From NCBI GenBank assembly GCA_009787835.1, contig WQSN01000019.1, forward strand, positions 1-44,421: a stretch of 44,421 nucleotides of DNA, given 5' to 3'. The notes beneath the pieces were generated by a model, which saw only the letters and a list, made by a program, of their open reading frames with translations, did no database searches and had not been told where the DNA came from. Origin of the DNA: Treponema sp. (GTDB taxonomy: Bacteria; Spirochaetota; Spirochaetia; Treponematales; Breznakiellaceae). The first letter of the stretch is position 1. Each line of letters starts with the position of its first letter. Below, one piece after another: positions 1 through 9,155 of the stretch. A program made the position numbers and the translations under genes.

Positions 1-1346
1 ACTTGCCCGACAAGAACCTCCCCATAATAAGGAAGGGAGCGTTGTACTTCTTTTTGTTCTTTCTTTGAATGATGTAAACCCATGTGTTTAACTGCTTCAG
101 AATATTGCATCCATTCTTTTTTCATCACTTCAGAACAATCAATCATAAAACGTGATGAAAGCATTGTTGTTCCTACAGGAATATTATAACCGGAAATCTT
201 TTGTATCTGTTCGTGAGTAAGTCCAAAGGGTTTCAAAAAATTAAAAATTACACTTTCATCATCTTCAATCATCAGTTTTTCAATAATCTCATCTTGTTTC
301 TTTATATCCTGATCATCCCATATATTACCGAAGTATTCAGGTTTACGAAATTCAACCGATGTTTCATTGCCTTTAAGTTTGTCCCTTTTATTGTCTTCAA
401 GATTAAATGAACCTGTGTAGTTTTCACCAAATAATTTTCTTATCCGATCAAAGGAAATTGATTTTTGAGTATTCAAAGTTTCAAATAACTTTAGTTTCAA
501 TTCTGAAGGGATTTGTTCTTCTTTGTTTTCATCATTGTAATATCTTAGATTAGTAATATCCTGTAATATTCTAAAACGATGAGCCGAAGGAAAAGCTTTG
601 TAGCCGCGGTCTTCATTGGTATAAAATTGACATCGTCCTCGTTCCGGCCGCTTAAGCGGACGCTGGAAGAATATTAACCAATGAAGTCGTTCCCAATTAA
701 TATCCTTATAATATTTTTCCTGTTTCTTTTTTATTTCAGCGAATTCATTTTCGTACATTTCTCTGGAAGGATAAAAAGTATAAATGATTTTTGTCTTTTC
801 TGTTCTAGCCTTAAACCGCACGGAATTACCCGCCTCTCGTTGATTACAAAGCCATCGCCCAAGAGTAAGCCCTTGTAACTCTGTTTTAAGAGCTTCTATT
901 CCTCCCAGCATTCCTTCTTTTTCTGCATTGCTTTCCGCCTGTTGATCTTTACGCCCTGATTTAAAACCGCGGCGTACAGAAAATTGCATCATTATTCTGC
1001 CCAGTTCAAAAGGCTTTAATTTCCTTTCCAGAGCATTCGAGCGGAGTATGTATGGATCAAGTTGCGTAATAAAATGTTGTTCTTCTCTTTCTTTAGGTAT
1101 AAGTTTATTATTAACAAGAAAGTTGAGCATTGCGTTTTTTCGTCTGATTTTTCTGTCCCGCTGACGGCGCATTTGCCGTGCATTTCGCCTTGCTTCATTA
1201 AGAGGTGTACCGGTTTTAGCTTCCCTGCCATCAGAAAAAATTCGCACTCCCATGTCAAGGATTTTAGTTGGTTTGGTTTCATTATCCAGCTCTAAAGCGG
1301 TCCAACCTATTGAATTTGTGCCTAGATCAAGCGCTAAACGCCACAT
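1..1346 (-). CDS. cas9: Cas9, type II-C-like, N-terminal part (truncated by window edge)
   Basis: This is the RNA-guided DNA endonuclease of a type II CRISPR system. The frame read from ATG at 1346 stays open to the window edge, giving about 448 codons. The first residues (MWRLALDLGTNSIGW) are a RuvC-I motif with catalytic Asp7. An Arg-rich bridge helix follows at residues 51-70 (NEARRNARQMRRQRDRKIRR), then the family motifs LGRIMMQFSVRRGFKSGRK, FFQRPLKRPERGRCQFY and FNLEDNKRDKLKGNET, and LPYYGEVL near the edge. From memory, this set best matches the II-C lineage of Nitrobacter and Parvibaculum. The HNH, RuvC-II/III and PAM-interacting domains lie outside the window, as would any cas1, cas2 or array. 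The start is supported by an AGGAGG Shine-Dalgarno at good spacing (1351-1356 on plus). No stop or frameshift is seen in the visible part. Confidence 0.93.
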   Translation of the reverse strand, partial: MWRLALDLGTNSIGWTALELDNETKPTKILDMGVRIFSDGREAKTGTPLNEARRNARQMRRQRDRKIRRKNAMLNFLVNNKLIPKEREEQHFITQLDPYILRSNALERKLKPFELGRIMMQFSVRRGFKSGRKDQQAESNAEKEGMLGGIEALKTELQGLTLGRWLCNQREAGNSVRFKARTEKTKIIYTFYPSREMYENEFAEIKKKQEKYYKDINWERLHWLIFFQRPLKRPERGRCQFYTNEDRGYKAFPSAHRFRILQDITNLRYYNDENKEEQIPSELKLKLFETLNTQKSISFDRIRKLFGENYTGSFNLEDNKRDKLKGNETSVEFRKPEYFGNIWDDQDIKKQDEIIEKLMIEDDESVIFNFLKPFGLTHEQIQKISGYNIPVGTTMLSSRFMIDCSEVMKKEWMQYSEAVKHMGLHHSKKEQKEVQRSLPYYGEVLVGQ

Positions 1347-1391
1347 AACAACCTCCTCTTTATTAAAATTGTATTTTTTTCACTTTTCTGC

Positions 1392-1421
1392 TTTACAAAC
1401 ATTATATCATTATGGTAGAAT
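1392..1421 (+). promoter_or_regulatory. Candidate tracrRNA promoter, overlapping a possible cas9 promoter
   Basis: TTTACA (1392-1397), an 18-nt spacer and TAGAAT (1416-1421) form a sigma-70-type promoter, one mismatch from consensus in each box. It would start RNA near 1428. On the minus strand a perfect TATAAT (plus 1401-1406) could be the cas9 -10 box, though its -35 (GTAGAA) is poor. The two would overlap face to face. Confidence 0.5.
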
Positions 1422-1427
1422 GTTTCT

Positions 1428-1538
1428 ACAGTTTATTAAGATAATTGGTCGGTATGTTAACAAGACCTCCCGTAAGGGTTGTGTCACAAAATGACGCTGT
1501 ATAGCGTGGAGAAAGGAGGGTACGCCCTCCTTTTTTTT
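1428..1538 (+). ncRNA. Candidate tracrRNA next to cas9
   Basis: This non-coding stretch lies directly upstream of cas9 on the opposite strand and has tracrRNA architecture. A roughly 40-nt 5' part without strong self-structure could act as anti-repeat. It is followed by GTCA/TGAC (1483-1486/1492-1495) or, alternatively, ACGCT/AGCGT (1494-1498/1503-1507); the two overlap by two bases. A strong terminator hairpin closes the RNA. A plausible promoter would start it near 1428. The anti-repeat cannot be fixed because the array is not in the window. If the call is right, the array repeat should be largely complementary to part of 1428-1467. The start is uncertain: a GTAGAA/TTCTAC palindrome at about 1415-1429 could also belong to the RNA. 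The identification rests on position and architecture, not on a family match. Confidence 0.55.
1514..1538 (+). terminator. Rho-independent terminator of the candidate tracrRNA
   Basis: Stem AGGAGGG (1514-1520) pairs with CCCTCCT (1525-1531) around a TACG loop, followed by eight T residues (1531-1538). Confidence 0.85.
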
Positions 1539-1683
1539 ATTTAGAATTATCCAAGTTTGGTTTATAATCCAAATTTATGACACTCGTCCATTAATAACAC
1601 AATTAAGTAATTTAAAGCAGGACAATATTGATAAGGACAACCTACAAGCGGTGTTATATATCTTTTTGCTAGATAATAGAGAT

Positions 1684-1716
1684 TGTTCTAAAAACTGAAG
1701 TTTTGGAACAGCCTCA
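1684..1716 (+). repeat. Hairpin-forming intergenic motif, copy 1
   Basis: TGTTCTAAAAACT (1684-1696) pairs with AGTTTTGGAACA (1699-1710) with one bulge and one G-U pair, followed by GCCTCA. The right half (1699-1716) matches 17841-17858 in 17 of 18 bases, suggesting a dispersed small repeat. Confidence 0.5.
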
Positions 1717-1794
1717 ATAATGAATCTTTTTTAACCGCAAAAAAAATCTGGAATATTCTTTTTAGCTCTTACATACCATGTTCTTACTCGGAGT

Positions 1795-1824
1795 GTGACA
1801 CTTTTCGATTTTCTCATGTATAAT
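1795..1824 (+). promoter_or_regulatory. Candidate promoter of addB-addA
   Basis: GTGACA (1795-1800), an 18-nt spacer and a perfect TATAAT (1819-1824). It would give a leader of about 75 nt before the addB start. Confidence 0.5.
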
Positions 1825-1904
1825 TTCGTTATGATTCAATCCACGCACTTTTAATCTCCAATTCCCTAGACAAACCTAAATTATTCCTCCATACTGCATA
1901 AAAC

Positions 1905-4900
1905 ATGAATTCTGTTGAATCCGTCCTACTCGAAAATATTGACGCTCCCAATTCATGCTTTATCTTTCCCACAGATGTTGCGGCCTCACGATGGGCGGAT
2001 CATCTGTTGCGTCTGCGCGGCGGTACAATAGCGATGAAAAAATTTATCGCTTGGGATGTTTTTAAACAGAATTCAATAAAATCAAAAGTTTTAAATAAAA
2101 AAAGCATACCTTCTGTTCTTAGAAAAGTTTTTATAAGCGCCCTTATTAAAGAGAACGCGCAGGAAGCCGGACAGGGTAAAGCGCCCTTTTTTGTTTCACT
2201 CATCAGGCCACAGTGGGCGCAGCAGGCTGACAGGTTCGCGCCGTGGCTTACAGGACTTTTGCCTCAGCTTGGAATATGGTTCAATAAAACTACAGGCATG
2301 AAAATAGACAGTATTTTATTGCCAAATGCTGAAGATGCGGCGCTTGAAATGGATGATGACGACAGGGATCTTTTTCTGATGGCGCGACGTTATGCGCAAT
2401 TTCTTGAAAAGCACAGGCTTTTTGAGCCTGCCTGGGAAACGCCGCCTTTCAATGATGAGGGACTGGAATGTTTTGTCTTTTTTCCTGAGTCTTTGTCAGA
2501 TTACAGCGAGTATAGGGAACTGCTCGCTTCCAGCGCTCATGTAAAAATTATCAGCTCTTTAAATGCAGAAGCAAATCCGGGTGATACTTTTTATTATACC
2601 AATTCACGCAGTGAAATAACCGAAGCCGCGCTTTATATACGCGCTTTGCATGAAAAATCAGGAATAAGCTGGGATTCAATCGCTGTCTGCATTCCTTATT
2701 CTGAAAATTATGAACCTTATGTCATAAGGGAATTTACCAACAGAAATATTCCCCATGTTAAGCGCAGCAGTAAGCCTCTCGCAGATTATCCTGCGGGACA
2801 GTTTTTCAGCGCTGTAGTTGATTGCACCTCACGCGGTTTTGCTTTTTCAGCCCTCACTTCGCTAATCATGAACAGAAATCTGCCATGGAAGGATACAGCG
2901 TCCATTCATAATCTTGTTGAATTCGGAATTAACAATAATTGCATCAGTTCATGGACCGAAAAAAGCATCAGTGACGGAAAAGAACAGTTAATAAATGTAA
3001 ATGTCTGGGAAGACGCTTTTAACCAGCCCTATAAATGGATTGATCCCGCAGCTAAAACATTTTTTATTAACCTGAAGCGGCATTTATATGATCTAAGGTA
3101 CGCATCTTCATTTTCCCAAGTGCGTAAACAGTATTTTATTTTCCGCCAGTGTTTTTTTAACATGGAAGAATGTACGGAAGAAACAGATTTAATCCTATCG
3201 CGCTGCATATCGGAACTAATATACTTAACAGAAATAGAGAAAAACTTTCCTGAAGCGGTTTTTGACAAATCTTCAGGCGCTTCTTTTTTGGACTCGTTTT
3301 TATTTTTTACGCAATATTTAAGCGAAACAAATTATCTTGCGCAGCAGAAATCATGCGGCGTTAACATTCTACCCTATAAAACCGCGGCATCCGCTCCTTT
3401 TGACTGTCATATAATTCTAGGAGCCGGACATGATGCCTTATCAATTGTTTATTCCAGGCTGGATTTTCTATCCCGTAAAAAAAGGGAAAAACTTGGAGTG
3501 TCAGACGAAGACGCTTCTTTCGCATTTATAAATTTACACAGAATCAATTCTATCAAAAACGCAGCCTTCTTCTGCTGTGAACAGAGTTTTTCGGGGTATA
3601 CAATCCCACATTCAAAAATTGACGCGCAGGGATCGCCGCAGGAACGCTGCGCGGCAAATCCTCAATTACGCGAAAAATTTTCCGTTGATTATTATAAAAA
3701 TGAATATTTATTTAACCCGCTGTTTTCCACTTCAGATAACGCATTTCCCATAACGCTTCATGAAAATCAGAAAGACGGTTTTGAAGAGTGGAAGAAACGC
3801 CGCAAATATCCTGAAAGCTCAGGCGGCAAATGGAAGACAGATAATGTTTTGCTTGACCTTATACAAAAGAAATATATGTATAATGACGCATACCCGGGTT
3901 TACCCGGAGTTTCCGCTTCCGCGATGGAGCCGTATTTTCAGTGTTCTTTAAAATGGCTGTTTAACCGCGTCCTTTCCCTAGAAAATGTTCAGATTGAAGT
4001 GAATTTAATGGCGGAAAATGTAGAAGGCATGGTATATCACGCGGTATTAAATTTATTTTTTACAGAAATAAAAAAAACAAAAAAAGTGTTAATTAAACCG
4101 GATTACTCCGATCACGAGCCTGTTCTCCCAGCAAGTTACAGGGAAATCCTGAAAGACTGCGTAAATAAAATATTTAGCGCTTTTCCTTCACTTCAGACAG
4201 AAGGAGAAGAAAATAAAACTCACATTATAAATCACGCGCAGATGAGCGCTCTTACATCCCGTTTATTGTTCGCGGGCAAAAAACATTTTCTGTTTTCCCT
4301 TGAAAAATTCCTCGCTCATTTTCTGTCGCTGTTCGCAGGACATTATGTATTCGGCTGTGAAATTCCATATCAGGTGAAACGTGATAATTATTTTCTGAAC
4401 GGAAAAATAGATTTTATTCTTGAAGAACCGGATAAAACATCAGATGAACTCTCCGGAAAAAATACCGGAAAACTTATAATAGCGGATTTTAAATTAAAAT
4501 GGACGCCTGAGCGTGATGACTGTACAGCGGAAGGAAAAAACGGGCTTGCCAACTTCCAGATTCCAATGTATACAATCCTCACTGAAGAAAATAATAAAGC
4601 ACAGGTGCATACCGCGCTTTTTTACAGCATCCTTAAATTATATCCTGAAGTAATTATCGGTGAAGTTAATGATATAAAAACAAACGCAATAATTCCCAAA
4701 AATGAAGACAAACGTATTTCGCGAAACAGCGCAGCTTATAACAGAATATTTGAGGAATTCAGCATAAAAACGAGGCAATTCGCCAATGAAATCAATACGG
4801 GTAATTTTACAGTATTTGAAACAGGATATAACAAATGCGTTAGCTGTAAATTCAGCCGGATATGCCGTACAGCCTATACAATTAGCTGTGAAAAATATTT

Positions 4901-4928
4901 TTTACCGGAAAATATTCAGGGGAAGTAA
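1905..4928 (+). CDS. addB: AddB/RexB-like subunit, PD-(D/E)XK nuclease (1007 aa)
   Basis: This is the likely second subunit of an AddAB/RexAB helicase-nuclease that processes double-strand DNA ends for RecA loading. The C-terminal third carries a PD-(D/E)XK nuclease fold: GKIDFI supplies the first Asp and IIADFKLKW the D-x-K motif. A downstream cysteine cluster, CVSCKFSRICR, plus the upstream Cys in MEPYFQCSLKWLF, match the iron-sulphur staple of AddB-type nucleases. The N-terminal half has the degenerate helicase look of AddB, but I see no Walker A (GxxxxGKT), so it may not hydrolyse ATP. The helicase gene starts two bases after the stop, which supports a two-subunit complex. No clear Shine-Dalgarno precedes ATG 1905. 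The exact family name is inferred from architecture and neighbour. Confidence 0.8.
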   Translation: MNSVESVLLENIDAPNSCFIFPTDVAASRWADHLLRLRGGTIAMKKFIAWDVFKQNSIKSKVLNKKSIPSVLRKVFISALIKENAQEAGQGKAPFFVSLIRPQWAQQADRFAPWLTGLLPQLGIWFNKTTGMKIDSILLPNAEDAALEMDDDDRDLFLMARRYAQFLEKHRLFEPAWETPPFNDEGLECFVFFPESLSDYSEYRELLASSAHVKIISSLNAEANPGDTFYYTNSRSEITEAALYIRALHEKSGISWDSIAVCIPYSENYEPYVIREFTNRNIPHVKRSSKPLADYPAGQFFSAVVDCTSRGFAFSALTSLIMNRNLPWKDTASIHNLVEFGINNNCISSWTEKSISDGKEQLINVNVWEDAFNQPYKWIDPAAKTFFINLKRHLYDLRYASSFSQVRKQYFIFRQCFFNMEECTEETDLILSRCISELIYLTEIEKNFPEAVFDKSSGASFLDSFLFFTQYLSETNYLAQQKSCGVNILPYKTAASAPFDCHIILGAGHDALSIVYSRLDFLSRKKREKLGVSDEDASFAFINLHRINSIKNAAFFCCEQSFSGYTIPHSKIDAQGSPQERCAANPQLREKFSVDYYKNEYLFNPLFSTSDNAFPITLHENQKDGFEEWKKRRKYPESSGGKWKTDNVLLDLIQKKYMYNDAYPGLPGVSASAMEPYFQCSLKWLFNRVLSLENVQIEVNLMAENVEGMVYHAVLNLFFTEIKKTKKVLIKPDYSDHEPVLPASYREILKDCVNKIFSAFPSLQTEGEENKTHIINHAQMSALTSRLLFAGKKHFLFSLEKFLAHFLSLFAGHYVFGCEIPYQVKRDNYFLNGKIDFILEEPDKTSDELSGKNTGKLIIADFKLKWTPERDDCTAEGKNGLANFQIPMYTILTEENNKAQVHTALFYSILKLYPEVIIGEVNDIKTNAIIPKNEDKRISRNSAAYNRIFEEFSIKTRQFANEINTGNFTVFETGYNKCVSCKFSRICRTAYTISCEKYFLPENIQGK

Positions 4929-4930
4929 AA

Positions 4931-7900
4931 ATGCAAATATTAGAAAAACACCTGCAGCTTAATGAAGAACAAAAAAAAGCCGCGTTCTATATTGATAATG
5001 CCGTTGTCGCAGCCGGCGCAGGATCGGGGAAAACCATGGTGCTTGCAAGCAGGTTTGCCTGGCTGCTCACAGAGAAAAATTACAAAATTGAAGAAATACT
5101 AACGCTGACATTTACAAAGAAAGCGGCCGCCCAAATGTATAAGCGCATTTTTTTGCTTTTATCAGAAATTGCCGAAGAAAAAAACGGTCTCCGTTCAGAA
5201 AGGGCGCGCAGGGCTTTGGATGATTTTATTCATGCGAGAATCCAGACACTTGATTCCTACAGCGCTTCAATTGTCAGGCAATGCGCTCCCCGTTACGGTA
5301 TAAACCCCGATTTTAAAATTGATCAGGATTTTTGTTACAATCTGGCGCTGGAAGAATCGCTTCCGTTTTTAATCACCTTCCGCCATCATCCCGCGGTTGA
5401 AACGCTTTATTCAGATAACCGTCCCAATGATATTGTCCGAAGCATTTTCGCAGAAATTCTGTTCAATTACTGTCACATTGACAGGCCTTTGGACTTTATC
5501 ACCGGTGTGAAAAAGCAATTTGACTTATTATGCGCTGAATGGAAAAAACAGTGCGGTAATATTAAAACAATTTTTAATGAAACCGCAGAACACGCTTTCG
5601 ATGATATAAATATGTTTCCGGACATTGTTCCGTTTATGGATAAATTTAAAAAAGGAGAAATAATAATACCTGAATCTGATGATATAAAAAAATATTTCAA
5701 TTTTATTCTGAATGAATCTCCTGAAGACTGCATTGAAAAAGCGGAATATCATCCTCTGCAAAAAACCATAGTAAAACTATTGATTTTTTTATCAGATATA
5801 AATTCCCTGAAATTAACCAAAGGCAAAAGGCCGAAAGACGGCAATCCTGTCAAGGAAAGAATATTTTTGCTTCGCGCGCTCTTCGCCAGATTTTCATCGC
5901 TTTCAGTATCATGTTTGCAGGCAGGTTTTATATATTCCATTATGTCTGTCATGCCGCAGTTACAGGAGCGTTATTTAAACAGAAAACGGGCGGAAGGAGT
6001 TTTAACTTTTCATGATATCGCGCGCCTTTCCAGAACAATTCTTCTTGAACAGGAAGATATTAGGCAGGGTGAAAAAGAAGCTTTTAAAGCGATTATGATC
6101 GATGAGTTTCAGGATAACAATGAACTGCAGAAGGATATTTTATTCCTGCTTGCCGAAAAGCCGCAAATATTCAACAGGGGAATTCCTTCAGCGCAGGATT
6201 TGTCGAAAGGCAAACTTTTTTTTGTCGGGGATGAAAAACAGTCAATTTATCTTTTCAGGGGCGCGGATGTTTCGGTCTTCAGAAAATTAAATGATGAGCT
6301 TGACAGCGCGGGCCTGTCATTGAAAATCAACTACCGCTCCTCGCCCGCGCTGATAGGAGCGTTTAACGCCATCTTCGGCGGCAGCGTTTTTGATCCCCAT
6401 GGAAAAGAACCTGTGTCAGTAAAACCTTCCGTCTTTGCGCCGTCGCTGTCTGCAGAAAAACCTCTGCCGCTTTATGAAGCGTCCTATACTCCCCTTGAAT
6501 CAGGAAAGGACAGCCCCGGCGGATTATATATTTTTATACTGAATAAATCATCTGAGAAAACAACAGACAGCGATGAAGAAGACAACCGCCTGTCTCCTGA
6601 TGAAAATGAAGCACGCTTCACGGCGGAACGTATAAAACAATTGTTAAATGAAAGAACTGAATCAGGAGATTTTAAATATCAACCCAAGGATATAGCGATT
6701 CTGTTCCGCGCCCGCAGCCCGCAGTATCTTTTTGAAAAACACCTCAGGCTTCTTGGCGTTCCATATATCTGCGAAGATATTAACGATTTTTTCTACGGCG
6801 GACTTGTAAACGACATCATGTCAGTGCTTTTCCTTGCGGCGCATCCTTTGGACAGCGCGGCGTATGCTGAAATGCTGCGCTCCCCTTTCGCCGGTCTTTC
6901 ACTGTCTGGAACTGCAGCATGTATGGCGGTTTTTAAGGAAGCGGAAAATCCCGAACCATTTAACGAAGAGCCTGTTCCTTATCTCGAAGAAACTGATCTG
7001 GAAAAATACAGGCACGGACAAAAAATATATAAATCAATCTGTAAAAAAGCAGCAAGTGAAAGTATCAGTTCCCTTATCAGTGATTTATGGTATAAAGAAG
7101 GTTACCGTTATGAGACAGAATGGAACCTGTCTACAGGCGTATACCGTGAATTATTCGACTATCTTTTTCATCTTGCTGTAAAAGCGGATACGGATAACAA
7201 AGGGCTTGTTTCCTTTACGGACTCCATGCGCAGGTTAAGGGATTCAGGCGGGCGTCTTACAGATGTAGAAATCCCCCTTGAAAAGCCAAGCGCGGTTCAT
7301 CTGCTGACAATTCATAAAAGCAAGGGGCTGGAATTTCCTGTTGTCTTTCTTTGCTGCTGCGGCAAACACAGCCAGGCGGACAAGGGCGAGAGCATATTTC
7401 TTTCCGACGAAGCCGGAGTCGTCCTTAGCCCTCCACTGCCGCCTGAGTGTTATTCAATTCCGAACATCCGCAATAATTTTTTCCGTGAACAGGCGGAAGC
7501 GGAAATCAAACTGAAGAGAACCGCGGAACTAAGGCGGCTCCTGTATGTTGGCATGACCAGAGCAGAAAGAGAACTGTACTTAACCGGCGTCCTGGGCTTT
7601 GAAGAGACAGAAACTGATAATTTTCCGCTTAAAATAAAAAATTATATTGAAAATAAATGCGCCGCAAACAATAATCCGATAACAGGGGATTCAATATTAA
7701 ACAATGATACATTTTTCGGTTTACTGCTGCCGTCAATTGCCGCGCATATCTCCCAGGACGGTCTTATTGATGAAACATCCTTTTTTACCCTTGACGCAAT
7801 TCCTGTTTACACGGAAGATCAAATAAAAAACCAGGAAAAAAAGTCCGCATTGTTTTCCAATGATCAAAAAGGTTTAAACAGTTATTTTAATAAAGTTGAA

Positions 7901-8635
7901 CCGCTTTACCAGAAAGCGGAAAAAAATATAACTCCGCAAATATATGATAATCACATAACGCCTGTATCATTGCGGAATAAAGATGAGGACTCTACAAACA
8001 ATGAAGCGTCAGGAAGGAACTCCTACATCAACCGGGAATTTTCAGGCGAAAAATCGGAAGATGTCTTTGCAGAAGTCGATTCCATGTTAAGCCGTTTCTC
8101 GCAATCGGGAGAAGATAATAGTGAGAAATTCAATTCAGGCAGTTTCGGAACAATCGCGCATATCTGCGTAGAAGCTCATCTGAACGGCAAAGACGCGGTA
8201 ATTCCGGCGATTATCGCCTGTTTTCTAACCCCCGGCGAGGCGGAAACCCTGCTTAAAGCCGGCAGGGAACTTGCAAGCCGGTTTATCCGTTCTCCCCTGG
8301 GAAAGATCGCGAGTATCGCGAAACTGCGCGAAAGTGAATTCTCATTCAGGAGCATAATAAAAAATATTACAGGAAAAGAAATTTTTATTAACGGCACAAT
8401 CGATCTGTTTTTTGAAGACAGTGATTTTATTCATGTGGTGGATTTTAAAACAGACTCAAGGGAAACTCCCGCTGAGCATACCGCGCAGATGTCATGTTAT
8501 TACCAGGCTGTCTCGTCACTTTTTGCGTTACCTGAAAAAAAGGAATGCCGCGCATGGCTTTACTATCTGCGGACAGGCCATGCAGTAGATATGACGCGCA
8601 GAGTTAAACAATTTGATATTAAACAATACGGTTAG
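4931..8635 (+). CDS. addA: AddA/RexA-like UvrD-family helicase-nuclease (1234 aa)
   Basis: This is an ATP-dependent 3'-5' DNA helicase with a C-terminal nuclease, the motor partner of the preceding gene in recombinational repair. All superfamily 1A motifs are visible in order: Walker A AAGAGSGKT (Lys34), motif Ia LTLTFTKKAAAQM, motif II IDEFQDNN, motif III VGDEKQSIYLFRGAD, motif IV INYRSS, motif V LLTIHKSKGLEFPVVF and motif VI LLYVGMTRAERELY. Near the C-terminus, INGTIDLFF and HVVDFKTD give the nuclease D...DxK motif, followed by an AddA-like QMSCYYQAV helix. Length is normal for AddA. The start has a GGGGAAG ribosome site and lies two bases after the previous stop, so translation is probably coupled. 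It converges on the response regulator gene with only 13 nt between. Confidence 0.92.
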   Translation: MQILEKHLQLNEEQKKAAFYIDNAVVAAGAGSGKTMVLASRFAWLLTEKNYKIEEILTLTFTKKAAAQMYKRIFLLLSEIAEEKNGLRSERARRALDDFIHARIQTLDSYSASIVRQCAPRYGINPDFKIDQDFCYNLALEESLPFLITFRHHPAVETLYSDNRPNDIVRSIFAEILFNYCHIDRPLDFITGVKKQFDLLCAEWKKQCGNIKTIFNETAEHAFDDINMFPDIVPFMDKFKKGEIIIPESDDIKKYFNFILNESPEDCIEKAEYHPLQKTIVKLLIFLSDINSLKLTKGKRPKDGNPVKERIFLLRALFARFSSLSVSCLQAGFIYSIMSVMPQLQERYLNRKRAEGVLTFHDIARLSRTILLEQEDIRQGEKEAFKAIMIDEFQDNNELQKDILFLLAEKPQIFNRGIPSAQDLSKGKLFFVGDEKQSIYLFRGADVSVFRKLNDELDSAGLSLKINYRSSPALIGAFNAIFGGSVFDPHGKEPVSVKPSVFAPSLSAEKPLPLYEASYTPLESGKDSPGGLYIFILNKSSEKTTDSDEEDNRLSPDENEARFTAERIKQLLNERTESGDFKYQPKDIAILFRARSPQYLFEKHLRLLGVPYICEDINDFFYGGLVNDIMSVLFLAAHPLDSAAYAEMLRSPFAGLSLSGTAACMAVFKEAENPEPFNEEPVPYLEETDLEKYRHGQKIYKSICKKAASESISSLISDLWYKEGYRYETEWNLSTGVYRELFDYLFHLAVKADTDNKGLVSFTDSMRRLRDSGGRLTDVEIPLEKPSAVHLLTIHKSKGLEFPVVFLCCCGKHSQADKGESIFLSDEAGVVLSPPLPPECYSIPNIRNNFFREQAEAEIKLKRTAELRRLLYVGMTRAERELYLTGVLGFEETETDNFPLKIKNYIENKCAANNNPITGDSILNNDTFFGLLLPSIAAHISQDGLIDETSFFTLDAIPVYTEDQIKNQEKKSALFSNDQKGLNSYFNKVEPLYQKAEKNITPQIYDNHITPVSLRNKDEDSTNNEASGRNSYINREFSGEKSEDVFAEVDSMLSRFSQSGEDNSEKFNSGSFGTIAHICVEAHLNGKDAVIPAIIACFLTPGEAETLLKAGRELASRFIRSPLGKIASIAKLRESEFSFRSIIKNITGKEIFINGTIDLFFEDSDFIHVVDFKTDSRETPAEHTAQMSCYYQAVSSLFALPEKKECRAWLYYLRTGHAVDMTRRVKQFDIKQYG

Positions 8636-8648
8636 CTGTCATGTATTA

Positions 8649-9134
8649 TCAAATTTTATTCTTAATTCCGCTGATAAATTCATCTATTGAATCAAATTCA
8701 TCATTAGCCGGAGCGCTGATTCCGATTATTTTACAGAGATCTTCAATCGCGCGCTCATATGCTGAAATCTTTAAATGCAGTTTTATTTTTGTGTTAACAA
8801 CTGTTTTGTCAAACGGTTTAATAATATAATCTACAGCGCCAAACTCAAGGCCTTTTGCTTCATCTCCAGAATCGTTTAACCCGGAAATAAAAATAACCGG
8901 AATACTCCTTGTGACTTCTGATTCTTTGAACTTTTGAATAACCTCATAACCGCTCATGTGCGGCATGATAATATCAAGTAAAATTATATCCGGTATTTGT
9001 TTTTGGGCTACTTCAAGTCCCGAAGCGCCGTCTATTGCAACAATGATATCGTATTTCGGCCTCAGGAAATGCGCGAGCGCCATAATATTCATTTTCTCAT
9101 CATCAATAATTAATATTTTTTTTTTGTTTTCCAT
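8649..9134 (-). CDS. Response regulator, receiver domain (161 aa)
   Basis: This is a phosphorelay receiver protein. The sequence is a CheY-like domain: acidic pocket IIDDEK, phosphoacceptor Asp54 in DIILLDIIMPHMSG, the conserved Ser in VIFISG and Lys in DYIIKPFD. About 40 residues follow with no recognisable DNA-binding or enzymatic output domain, so it may act by protein contact. It lies 21 nt downstream of the hybrid kinase on the same strand, preceded by a GGGGAAT ribosome site, and is the likely terminal acceptor of that kinase. Confidence 0.93.
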   Translation of the reverse strand: MENKKKILIIDDEKMNIMALAHFLRPKYDIIVAIDGASGLEVAQKQIPDIILLDIIMPHMSGYEVIQKFKESEVTRSIPVIFISGLNDSGDEAKGLEFGAVDYIIKPFDKTVVNTKIKLHLKISAYERAIEDLCKIIGISAPANDEFDSIDEFISGIKNKI

Positions 9135-9155
9135 GTTTATTCCCCGTTCACTTTT

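Larger units (their letters stand above)
1540..1904. other. Intergenic region between the CRISPR locus and addB
   Basis: No coding sequence is supported here. The region holds an imperfect hairpin, AAGTTTGG/CCAAATTT, near 1554-1577; a second hairpin at 1684-1710 that is part of a repeated motif; and a promoter candidate at 1795-1824. I see nothing else recognisable. Confidence 0.6.

Noticed and set aside
1016-1494. Short overlapping reading frames on both strands inside the Cas9 region
   Set aside because: They are out-of-frame shadows of the edge-truncated cas9 frame, which alone shows family motifs.
1-1904. CRISPR array near cas9
   Set aside because: No regularly spaced repeats occur in the first 1.9 kb; the array, if present, must lie left of the window.
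8640-8829. Plus-strand small protein between addA and the response regulator
   Set aside because: It lies entirely opposite the response regulator's conserved C-terminal coding sequence and has no motif.
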